A stretch of DNA of 32,782 nucleotides from Streptomyces flavotricini. Its GTDB lineage: Bacteria > Actinomycetota > Actinomycetes > Streptomycetales > Streptomycetaceae. The translations under genes were made by a program, and so were the position numbers. Location: contig NZ_JAINUL010000001.1 in NCBI RefSeq assembly GCF_020639365.1, positions 2,403,147 through 2,435,928 of the forward strand, in the 5' to 3' direction. Below, one piece after another: positions 1 to 6,873 of this stretch. Under the pieces are notes generated by a model. It saw only the letters and a list, made by a program, of their open reading frames with translations, ran no database searches and had not been told where the DNA came from. Position 1 is the stretch's first letter. Each line of letters opens with the position of its first letter.

Positions 1-409
1 CGGCGGCGGCGGCCGCCGCCGGCCGCAGCGCCGCCCAGGCCTCCGCCGGGACCGTACGGGCCAGGCCCAGCACCACCGGCACCTCCAGCAGCGCCCGTAC
101 CTCCGCCAGCTCCGCCAGGGCCCGCGGGGTACGCGACAGCACGCGGAAGCCCCGGTTCGGGAGGCACTCCACCGCCCCCTCCAGCGCCAGCTGCTGCATC
201 GCCTCGCGCACGGGCGTCGCGGAGACGCCGAAGCGCTCCCCGAGGGCCGGCCCGGAGTAGATCTCCCCCGGCACCAGCTCCCCGTCGACGAGGGCGGCGC
301 GCAGCGCGTCGAGCACCTGCCCGCGCACCGAATGCCGCAGCACCTTCCGCGCCGCCACCGCCTGTGCCGGGATCAGCGCCACCACCCCGTCGTGGGCCGC
401 ATCGCGCAC
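1..409 (-). CDS. GntR-family transcriptional regulator, 3' end beyond window
   Basis: The minus-strand reading frame starts at a GTG (407-409) preceded by AGGAGG five bases upstream, and it runs off the left edge after about 136 codons. Residues about 22-85 form a GntR winged helix: RKVLRHSVRGQVLDALR, then GELVPGE, then LGERFGVSATPVREAMQQL, then GAVECLPNRGFRV. The following helical stretch (LAELAEVRALLEVPVVLGLA) is how an FCD (FadR C-terminal) effector domain begins, so a FadR-subfamily regulator is likely. The effector is unknown because the ligand domain lies outside the window. It is divergent from the ferric reductase gene, with about 140 bp between the start codons. The DNA-binding domain is clear; the regulatory target is not. 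Confidence 0.8.
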   Translation of the reverse strand, partial: MRDAAHDGVVALIPAQAVAARKVLRHSVRGQVLDALRAALVDGELVPGEIYSGPALGERFGVSATPVREAMQQLALEGAVECLPNRGFRVLSRTPRALAELAEVRALLEVPVVLGLARTVPAEAWAALRPAAAAAA

Positions 410-500
410 TCGGTCCTCCTCGGGGTCTCGATCTGACGCAAGCATCCCGAGAATAGGCGAATCGGTCCGGAAGGCGCTGGTACGGCCGCCCTAGATCAGC

Positions 501-519
501 TAAGGTAAGGCTTACCTTT
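501..519. promoter_or_regulatory. Iron box (DmdR1/IdeR operator)
   Basis: TAAGGTAAGGCTTACCTTT is a near-perfect palindrome that agrees with about 14 of 19 positions of the DtxR/IdeR-type consensus TTAGGTTAGGCTAACCTAA. It lies 35 bp before the ATG of the FhuF-like reductase and covers the upstream TTG at 518. This argues for the ATG at 554 as the start and for iron-repressed transcription. Inferred from sequence only. Confidence 0.8.
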
Positions 520-553
520 GTCGTTTTCGACCGTGCGAATCGGTGGTCCCGCC

Positions 554-1405
554 ATGCCCGACAGCTCCGTCGTCGCCCCGCCCCCGGCCGGCTCTCCGGT
601 GGCGGACGCGTACGCACGCCTGTCGAAGGCGTACCCCCGCCTCCAGGTCGTCGAGCGCGCGGCGCACGAGCCCGCCCCTCGCGGTGTGGGGTGGATCGGC
701 GCGGACGCGCTCGCGGCCGGCGGGGCCGAGGTGGACGGCTACCTCGCCTGGGACGACGCCCAGGTCCTGCGGGACTACGGCCGCCAGGCCCGCCCCGACG
801 TGGTGGCCACCTTCGGGCTGCACCGGTACGCGTGGCCCGCGTGCCTGCTCATCACGGCCCCCTGGTTCCTCGACCGCCGGGTGCCCCGCCCGTCGGCGCG
901 GGACGTGGCGTTCCACCGGACCCAGGGGCGCATGAGCGTGCGCGTCGAGTCCTTCTCCTGCCTGCCGGACGATCCCGCGGCCGCTCTCCCCGGGGCCCGT
1001 GTCGTGCCCGACGAGGAGGCGCTGCGCGCCGAGGTGCGGGCTGCGGTGGCCCACCACCTCGAACCGCTGCTGGAGGGCTTCGGCACGCGCATGCGGCGCG
1101 GCCGCCGCGCCCTGTGGGGCATGGTGACCGACGAGATCGTCTCGGGCGTCTGGCACCTCGGGAAGCTCGTGGACGAGGAGCAGCGGGCCATGGCCGAGCT
1201 GGAGGCCCTGCTGCCCGGCCGGACGGCCCCGTACACCGCCGGCGCGGCGTTCCGCACGCTCTCCGGCCCGCGCGGGGAACAGCTCCCCACCCGGGACCGG
1301 GCCAGTTGCTGCCTCTTCTACACGATCCGGCCCGAGGACACCTGCACCACCTGTCCCCGCACCTGCGACGCGGACCGCATCGTCCGCCTCACGGCTGCCG
1401 CCTGA
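554..1405 (+). CDS. FhuF-like (2Fe-2S) ferric siderophore reductase
   Basis: The product of 283 aa ends with CC-x10-C-x2-C (C252, C253, C264, C267, in the context ASCCLFYTIRPEDTCTTCP). This is the cluster-binding signature of the FhuF / ferric-iron reductase C-terminal domain. Such proteins reduce ferric iron in siderophore complexes in the cytoplasm so that iron is released. I prefer ATG 554, which follows a GGTGG, over an upstream TTG at 518 that lies inside the iron box. No siderophore biosynthesis or transport genes sit beside it, so it appears to be a stand-alone, iron-regulated reductase. The N-terminal 200 residues are helical and weakly conserved in this family. Family assignment is good; the particular siderophore is unknown. 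Confidence 0.82.
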   Translation: MPDSSVVAPPPAGSPVADAYARLSKAYPRLQVVERAAHEPAPRGVGWIGADALAAGGAEVDGYLAWDDAQVLRDYGRQARPDVVATFGLHRYAWPACLLITAPWFLDRRVPRPSARDVAFHRTQGRMSVRVESFSCLPDDPAAALPGARVVPDEEALRAEVRAAVAHHLEPLLEGFGTRMRRGRRALWGMVTDEIVSGVWHLGKLVDEEQRAMAELEALLPGRTAPYTAGAAFRTLSGPRGEQLPTRDRASCCLFYTIRPEDTCTTCPRTCDADRIVRLTAAA

Positions 1406-1416
1406 CCTCTGAACCC

Positions 1417-1462
1417 ACTCGTACGACTGACCACAATCGAACGCAACTCCGGTCGTACGAGT
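1417..1462. repeat. 11-bp perfect inverted repeat, possible operator or RNA hairpin
   Basis: ACTCGTACGAC (1417-1427) and GTCGTACGAGT (1452-1462) are exact reverse complements with a 24-bp spacer. They lie between the ferric reductase stop and the DUF2637 start. There is no T-run and the arms are not very GC-rich, so a simple terminator is unlikely. An operator or an mRNA stem is possible. Confidence 0.45.
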
Positions 1463-1609
1463 AACAGTTCGAGCCACAACACCCTATCCGGCGGGCCCCA
1501 CCCCCCGATGGCGTCCACTTGCCCCGAAACCCGCGTGCCGGGCCGATCTCCTGCGTCACCATGGCTCCCGGAAGGCCGCACACGCGAGGCAGAGGCAAGG
1601 GACATCCGC

Positions 1610-2671
1610 ATGAGACTGACCGACATATCGCTGGACTGGCTGCTGCCCGGCAGCCTGCTGATCCTGGGCGTACTTGCGGCAGTTGCGGTACTGGCCCGGG
1701 GCAAGCGGGACGGCGACAAGGCCGCGGCCGAAGACACCTGGGAGCGCAGCGAAGAGCGGCGGCGGCGCAAGGAAGCCGTCTACGGAACCGCCTCCTACGT
1801 CCTGCTGTTCTGCTGTGCGGCGGTCGCCGCCGCGCTCTCCTTCCACGGACTGGTCGGCTTCGGCCGGCAGAACCTGAACCTCTCCGGAGGCTGGGAGTAC
1901 CTCGTCCCCTTCGGCCTCGACGGCGCCGCCATGTTCTGCTCGGTACTCGCCGTCCGCGAGGCGAGCCACGGTGACGCGGCCCTCGGCTCCCGCATGCTGG
2001 TCTGGCTGTTCGCGGGCGCGGCCGCCTGGTTCAACTGGGTCCACGCGCCGCGCGGCATGGGCCACGACGGCGCCCCGCAGTTCTTCGCCGGGATGTCGCT
2101 CTCTGCGGCCGTCCTCTTCGACCGGGCCCTCAAGCAGACCCGCCGGGCCGCGCTGCGCGAACAGGGCCTGATCCCGAGGCCGTTGCCGCAGATCCGGATG
2201 GTCCGCTGGCTGCGGGCCCCCCGGGAAACCTTCGGAGCGTGGTCCCTCATGCTGCTGGAAGGGGTACGCACCCTCGACGAGGCCGTCGAGGAGGTGCGCG
2301 AGGACAAGCGCGAGCGGGAGCAGGACCGCCACCGCCGGCGCGACCAGAACCGGCTGGACCGGGCCCGCATCAAGGCTCTGGGACGGCAGAACCGGGCGTT
2401 CGGACGCTCCCGCGCCCGCCAGGTCGACGTACCGGGGCTGGCCCCCGGATCGGGCTCCGCGCCGGTCGGCGCGGAGCCGGCCATAGCGGAAACGGGACAA
2501 CTGCCCGCGCCGCGCCGCCGGCCCTCCCTGCAGGCCGTGCAGGGACCCGAGACCGCTGAAGTGACCGGCACCCGGACGGTGGACCTCACCGCCGAGGACG
2601 ACACCCAGACGATCCCCCGCCTCGACTCCCTCGAACGCAAACTCAAGGACCTGGAGCAGCAGTTCGGCTGA
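1610..2671 (+). CDS. DUF2637 multi-spanning membrane protein
   Basis: The start is ATG 1610, preceded by AAGGGA, giving 353 aa. The frame stays open upstream to 1508, but that stretch has no good ribosome site. About five hydrophobic segments are visible: WLLPGSLLILGVLAAVAVLA near residue 10, YVLLFCCAAVAAALSF, YLVPFGLDGAAMFCSVLAV, MLVWLFAGAAAWFNW and FFAGMSLSAAVLFDRAL. This is the DUF2637 arrangement, related to the Spd-type membrane proteins of actinomycete plasmids and also common on Streptomyces chromosomes. The C-terminal 150 residues are soluble, first highly charged (EEVREDKREREQDRHRRRDQ), then proline-rich, ending in a short coiled coil (LERKLKDLEQQ). The function is not established. 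No other plasmid-type genes (tra, int, rep) are nearby, so mobility is not implied. Confidence 0.8.
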   Translation: MRLTDISLDWLLPGSLLILGVLAAVAVLARGKRDGDKAAAEDTWERSEERRRRKEAVYGTASYVLLFCCAAVAAALSFHGLVGFGRQNLNLSGGWEYLVPFGLDGAAMFCSVLAVREASHGDAALGSRMLVWLFAGAAAWFNWVHAPRGMGHDGAPQFFAGMSLSAAVLFDRALKQTRRAALREQGLIPRPLPQIRMVRWLRAPRETFGAWSLMLLEGVRTLDEAVEEVREDKREREQDRHRRRDQNRLDRARIKALGRQNRAFGRSRARQVDVPGLAPGSGSAPVGAEPAIAETGQLPAPRRRPSLQAVQGPETAEVTGTRTVDLTAEDDTQTIPRLDSLERKLKDLEQQFG

Positions 2672-2695
2672 CGGCTGCGCGCAGGACCGACCCCG

Positions 2696-2722
2696 GAGGG
2701 CCCGCCGGTCAGGCGGGCCCTC
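2696..2722. terminator. Bidirectional terminator
   Basis: GAGGGCCCGCC (2696-2706) and GGCGGGCCCTC (2712-2722) form a perfect 11-bp stem with a 5-base loop GGTCA. It lies 24 bases after the DUF2637 stop. The loop contains the TGA stop codon of the opposing HATPase gene (complement of 2709-2711), so one hairpin serves both convergent genes. Confidence 0.85.
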
Positions 2723-3167
2723 CCTCGTACCTCGCGTCGTAGGCCCCGTCGTAGGTCCCGTCGTAGGCCCGGCCGCCGAGGGCGCCGTCCAGCTCGAACC
2801 AGACCACCTTGCCCCCGGCCCGCGCGGGCACGTCCACGCCCCAGGCGTCTGCGAGGGCCTGCACCAGCATCAGCCCCCGGCCGTGCGTACCGTCGTCGGC
2901 GGTCGGTACGTACGGCCGGGGCCGGCGCGAGACGTGGTCACGGACCTCCACCCTCAGCCGGTCCGCGGCGAGCCGCGCGGACACCTCCGCGCCCTGGTCG
3001 GTGTGGACGAGGGCGTTGGTGACGAGCTCGGTGATCAGCAGCTCCGCCACCTCGGCGGTGTCGGCCGGGCACCGGTGGCGCATCAACTCCCTCAACGCCC
3101 GGCGCACTTCACCCACGGCTCCGAGGTCCGCCCGGAGTACGCTTCGGGTGATCTCCAGCGCCTCCAC
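2709..3167 (-). CDS. HATPase-domain protein, anti-sigma-factor (RsbW) type
   Basis: This is a single HATPase_c_2 domain of 152 aa. The N-box appears as ELLITELVTNALVH (E and N for ATP/Mg binding), followed by LRVEVRDH and a G-box THGRGLMLVQALAD. Streptomyces carry dozens of such small kinase-like proteins. They act as serine kinases or anti-sigma regulators, or as partners of STAS-domain antagonists. The start is uncertain: I chose GTG 3167, which has GGGAG just upstream and gives the usual family length, but the frame is open to 3401 and an ATG lies at 3305. The C-terminus carries a short repeated tail (YDGTYDGAYDARYEG), which is low complexity. No sigma factor or antagonist is adjacent. Confidence 0.78.
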   Translation of the reverse strand: MEALEITRSVLRADLGAVGEVRRALRELMRHRCPADTAEVAELLITELVTNALVHTDQGAEVSARLAADRLRVEVRDHVSRRPRPYVPTADDGTHGRGLMLVQALADAWGVDVPARAGGKVVWFELDGALGGRAYDGTYDGAYDARYEGGPA

Positions 3168-3339
3168 CGCTCTCCCGCCCTCGACGGACGGTTCACGCGG
3201 TTCGGGCCGCCCTCTCCTCCACTGCTTCCCGGTCTTCGCCCCCACCCGCACGGCGATGCCCCTCCCCCGTAAGTCCCGTGGATCTCGAACTGGTCTACGG
3301 GGATGCATGCCCGCCGGGACGATCCGCACTCCTGCGGGC

Positions 3340-5082
3340 TTACGGGCGCGGCACGTTGCGCAGGTTGGATCGAGCCATCTGGAGCATCCTTCCCACGCCA
3401 CCGTCCAGCACGATCTTGCTGGCGGAAAGTGCGAAACCGGTCACCATCTCGGCGCTGATCCTGGGTGGAATGGACAAGGCGTTGGGATCGGTCACCACGT
3501 CCACCAAGGCGGGTCCCTCGTGCCGGAACGCGTCCCTCAAAGCCCCTGCGAGCTGCTTGGGCTTCTCGACCCGGATCCCGAACGCACCCGCCGCACGGGC
3601 GATCGCCGCGAAATCCGGGTTGCGGTTGGTCGTTCCGTACGACGGAAGGCCGGAAACCAGCATCTCCAACTCGACCATACCGAGCGATGAGTTGTTGAAG
3701 AGGACCACTTTGACGGGCAGGTCGTACTGCACCAGGGTGAGGAAATCTCCCATCAGCATCGAGAAGCCGCCGTCGCCCGACATCGACACCACTTGACGGG
3801 CCCGGTCGGTGAACTGTGCGCCGATGGCCTGCGGGAGGGCGTTGGCCATGGAGCCGTGGCTGAAGGAGCCGATGATGCGCCGCTTGCCGTTCGGGGAAAG
3901 ATAGCGCGCCGCCCACACATTGCACATGCCCGTGTCGACGGTGAACACGGCATCGTCGTCGGCGAGTTCGTCGAGGACGGCGGCCACGTACTCGGGATGG
4001 ATCGGGGTGTGCTTCTCCACCTTGCGGGTGTACGCCTTCACCACGCCTTCCAGGGCGTCCGCGTGCTTCTTCAGCATCCGGTCCAGGAAGCGGCGGTCCG
4101 TCTTGACCTTGACCCGGGCGTTCAGTGCGCGCAGGGTCTCCCGCGCGTCCCCCCAGACGGCCAGGTCCAACTGCGATCGGCGACCGAGGTGTTCGGGGCG
4201 GATGTCCACCTGGACGATCTTCACGTCGTCCGGGAGGAAGGCGTTGTACGGGAAGTCCGTGCCGAGCAGGATGAGCAGGTCGCACTCGTGCGTGGCCTCG
4301 TAGGCGGCGCCGTAGCCGAGCAGCCCGCTCATGCCGACGTCGTACGGGTTGTCGTACTGGATCCATTCCTTGCCGCGCAGGGCGTGCCCGACGGGGGCTT
4401 TGACCCGGCCCGCGAACTCCATGACCTCGGCGTGCGCCCCGGCGGCACCGCTGCCGCAGAACAGGGTGACCTTGTCGGCCTCGTCGATCAGCCGGACCAG
4501 TTTCTCGATCTCCCCGTCACCGGGGCGTACGGTCGGCCGCGCGGTCACGAGCGCGTGCTCGACGCTCTTCTCCGGAGCCGGGAGGGAGGCGATGTCACCG
4601 GGCAGCGCGACCACGCCGACGCCGCTGCGGCCGATGGCGTGCTGGATCGCGCTCTGGAGCACGCGGGGCATCTGCTGCGGGTTGGAGATCAGTTCGCAGT
4701 AGTGGCTGCACTCGGTGAACAGCCGGTCTGGGTGGGTCTCCTGGAAGTAGCCGAGGCCGATCTCGCCGGAGGGGATGTGGGAGGCGAGCGCGAGGACCGG
4801 GGCCATGGAGCGGTGGGCGTCGTAGAGGCCGTTGATCAGGTGCAGGTTGCCGGGGCCGCAGGAGCCCGCGCAGGCGGCGAGCCGGCCGGTGATCTGGGCC
4901 TCGGCACCGGCCGCGAAGGCGGCGGTCTCCTCGTGCCGGACCTGGATCCACTCGATGCCGTCGGTCCGGCGGATGGCGTCGACGACGGGGTTCAGGCTGT
5001 CGCCGACGACTCCGTACATCCGGCGCACGCCGGCGCGTACGAGGATGTCGACGAACTGCTCTGCCACGTTCTGCTTGCCCAT
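3340..5082 (-). CDS. poxB: Thiamine-diphosphate enzyme, pyruvate oxidase (PoxB) type
   Basis: The product has 580 aa, close to the length of E. coli PoxB (572 aa), and collinear domains. The N-terminal pyrimidine-binding domain carries the catalytic glutamate in RHEETAAFAAGAEAQ (E51). The central domain (about 190-340) has the FCGSGAAGAHAE and LLGTDFPYNAF stretches of the FAD-type TPP family. The C-terminal domain has the TPP motif GDGGFSMLMGDF (D437) ending in LFNNSS. PoxB oxidatively decarboxylates pyruvate to acetate and CO2, passing electrons to quinone at the membrane. Acetolactate synthase or another TPP oxidase is the main alternative, but the GDSLNPVVDAIRR and HEE contexts favour PoxB. 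Start ATG 5082 follows AAAGGG. It lies 60 bp behind the PP2C-domain gene on the same strand. Confidence 0.86.
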   Translation of the reverse strand: MGKQNVAEQFVDILVRAGVRRMYGVVGDSLNPVVDAIRRTDGIEWIQVRHEETAAFAAGAEAQITGRLAACAGSCGPGNLHLINGLYDAHRSMAPVLALASHIPSGEIGLGYFQETHPDRLFTECSHYCELISNPQQMPRVLQSAIQHAIGRSGVGVVALPGDIASLPAPEKSVEHALVTARPTVRPGDGEIEKLVRLIDEADKVTLFCGSGAAGAHAEVMEFAGRVKAPVGHALRGKEWIQYDNPYDVGMSGLLGYGAAYEATHECDLLILLGTDFPYNAFLPDDVKIVQVDIRPEHLGRRSQLDLAVWGDARETLRALNARVKVKTDRRFLDRMLKKHADALEGVVKAYTRKVEKHTPIHPEYVAAVLDELADDDAVFTVDTGMCNVWAARYLSPNGKRRIIGSFSHGSMANALPQAIGAQFTDRARQVVSMSGDGGFSMLMGDFLTLVQYDLPVKVVLFNNSSLGMVELEMLVSGLPSYGTTNRNPDFAAIARAAGAFGIRVEKPKQLAGALRDAFRHEGPALVDVVTDPNALSIPPRISAEMVTGFALSASKIVLDGGVGRMLQMARSNLRNVPRP

Positions 5083-5142
5083 GGAGCGGCGCCCTTTCGT
5101 TGCCTGCCGGGTAGCCCGTCCATCCATGCACACTCCGCGCCG

Positions 5143-6768
5143 TCACGCCTCCCAGACGGCGGCGGCTGTCCGGTCGTCGGCATACCCCTTGAGGCGGAGC
5201 TGGGTGTCCGCGAGGAAGACCGCGAGGCCGGGGGGTTCCCGGTCGGCCCAGCGGGCCGCGAGTTCGGCCGGAAGGAGTCCCTCCTCGCGCATGGGGTCGG
5301 CGAGCCCGCCGGAGCACAGGAGCAGGGTGTCGCGGGGCCGGGCCACGGCGGCGCGGAATCGGAACCCCTCGGAGCCGGCCTCGGCCGGCTCCGCCCACTG
5401 CGGCTCCAGGTCCTCCCAGGTCCCGCCGCGGAGCCGGAACAGGCCGCCGGCGCCCGAGCCGAAGCAGACCCGGGTCTTGCACTCGGGATCGATGGGGAGC
5501 AGCAGGACGCGCAGGCCCGCGGTGTACGCCTCCTCCGGGAGCCCGAGTTCGGCGGCGTGGGCGCGCAGCCGCCCGTAGCCGCGGTCGGTGAGCCGCTGGA
5601 GCCCCGAGCGCAGGGCATCGCGCCGGCCTGCGCGGATGTCGTCGGCGAGGCGCTCGCGGCTGCGGCCGACGGCGGAGGCGATCCACCGGCACAGCTCGGC
5701 GGCGGCCTCGGCGGCTCCGGGGGCGGCGCGGTCCCCTCCCGCGAGGGCGACCAGGACGAGGGCGTCGTCTCCGGTGCCGAAGCGGGCGGTCAGCAGGAAG
5801 TCCCGCCGGGCCTCGCCGCGGAACCGGGCGGAGTCCCCGCGCACGGAGGTGGCCCGCAGGGTGTACGCCCCGTGGCGGGCCCCTTCGAGCACGGTGTCGG
5901 GCACGAGCTCCTCGAGCGCCCCCGGATCGGCCAGCGGCAGCGCCCCGGGCTCGGCGGCGTAGGTGGGGGCCCGGTCCCCGAGGAACCCCACGGCCGGCCG
6001 CTCCCCACCACCACCGCCGCCGTCCCAGGGCTCGCCGGCGACAGGGGTCCCGGATCCGGCCGGGGGACCCGCCTCGGGCCGATGTCCGGCACCGGGGACC
6101 TCCCACGGAGCCAGGGGCTCGGCATCGGCATCGGCATGCGGGTCCGGCATGCGATCGCGAGCGGTCGAGGCCCCGTGGCCGGGCCGGGGCCACGGACCGG
6201 AGCCGGAGCCGGAGCCGGGGTCGGGGTCGGGTGCGGCGGCACCGGGCGTACCGGGCCCCGGGGCGGGCGCGGAGATCCCGCTCGCCTCGTGCCCCGGCGG
6301 TGTGCCGGTGTCCTCGTAGGGGGCCCGCTCGGGGGGCGCCTGTGCGGCCGGGGGTCCGGGCGGGGCGTCCCGGCGCCGGACCGGCGGTCCGGGCTGTTCC
6401 TCGGGAAGCGCCGGCGGCACCGTCACGCTGCCCAGGCCGTATCCCGTGGCGCCGGGTTCCCTGGGGTCCCGGGGCGGCGGGGCCGACTCCGGTCCGGCCT
6501 CCCGGCGCGGCCGGGGCAGCACGCCGTGCGGCGGCGGCCCGGGGGGCTGCGGCGGCGCCCCCGGGGGCCCGGATCCCGGCACGGGCTCCGGCGGCACGCC
6601 CTGGGGCCCCGACGGGGTCTGGCCCTGGGGCGGGACCCGGTGCGTGAGGGACGATGCCGAGTGGAAGCGGGTGTCCAGGGTGTCGGCCGGGTCCGGGGTG
6701 ACGGCCGGGTCCGGGTCCGGGGTTTCGTACAGCTTCTGCCACCAGTCGTCCGCGCCCTGCTGACTCAT
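5143..6768 (-). CDS. PP2C-domain protein with degenerate active site
   Basis: The product has 541 aa. Residues 1-240 are Pro/Gly/Asp-rich and disordered (many PGPG and PPG runs). The C-terminal 300 residues follow the PP2C fold: HGAYTLRATSVRGDSARFRGEARRD spread over the first strands, a central helical region (AEAAAELCRWIASAV), and LLLCSGGLADPM near the end. In active PP2C phosphatases the motifs are about DGMGGH and CSDGLTD. Here the metal-binding Asp-Gly positions read ALAGGD and CSGGLAD, so key aspartates appear to be missing. I infer a pseudo-phosphatase or phospho-binding role, which is common for this Streptomyces subfamily. Start ATG 6768 (MSQQGADDWWQ) was chosen over an upstream in-frame start at 6828. 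Confidence 0.7.
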   Translation of the reverse strand: MSQQGADDWWQKLYETPDPDPAVTPDPADTLDTRFHSASSLTHRVPPQGQTPSGPQGVPPEPVPGSGPPGAPPQPPGPPPHGVLPRPRREAGPESAPPPRDPREPGATGYGLGSVTVPPALPEEQPGPPVRRRDAPPGPPAAQAPPERAPYEDTGTPPGHEASGISAPAPGPGTPGAAAPDPDPGSGSGSGPWPRPGHGASTARDRMPDPHADADAEPLAPWEVPGAGHRPEAGPPAGSGTPVAGEPWDGGGGGGERPAVGFLGDRAPTYAAEPGALPLADPGALEELVPDTVLEGARHGAYTLRATSVRGDSARFRGEARRDFLLTARFGTGDDALVLVALAGGDRAAPGAAEAAAELCRWIASAVGRSRERLADDIRAGRRDALRSGLQRLTDRGYGRLRAHAAELGLPEEAYTAGLRVLLLPIDPECKTRVCFGSGAGGLFRLRGGTWEDLEPQWAEPAEAGSEGFRFRAAVARPRDTLLLCSGGLADPMREEGLLPAELAARWADREPPGLAVFLADTQLRLKGYADDRTAAAVWEA

Positions 6769-6815
6769 GGGCTCATTCTCGGCCCCCCACAGCGGCGGAA
6801 AACGCCGAATGCGCG

Positions 6816-6855
6816 AAAAGGGGTCCACCTGGCCGCCGCCCGGTGAACCCCTTTT
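6816..6855. terminator. Terminator hairpin after the S8 protease gene
   Basis: AAAAGGGGTCCACC (6816-6829) pairs with GGTGAACCCCTTTT (6842-6855), 13 of 14 positions, with a 12-base loop. It lies 19 bases past the stop of the minus-strand protease gene, and in that direction the stem ends in CCCCTTTT. It would also work on the plus strand, but no plus-strand gene enters it. Confidence 0.8.
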
Positions 6856-6873
6856 CCGTATCTCTCGTACGAC

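Noticed and set aside
3793..6846. A 1017-codon open frame on the plus strand opposite poxB and the PP2C gene
   Set aside because: It is the antisense shadow of two well-supported minus-strand genes, with Gly/Arg/Val-rich composition and no domain similarity.
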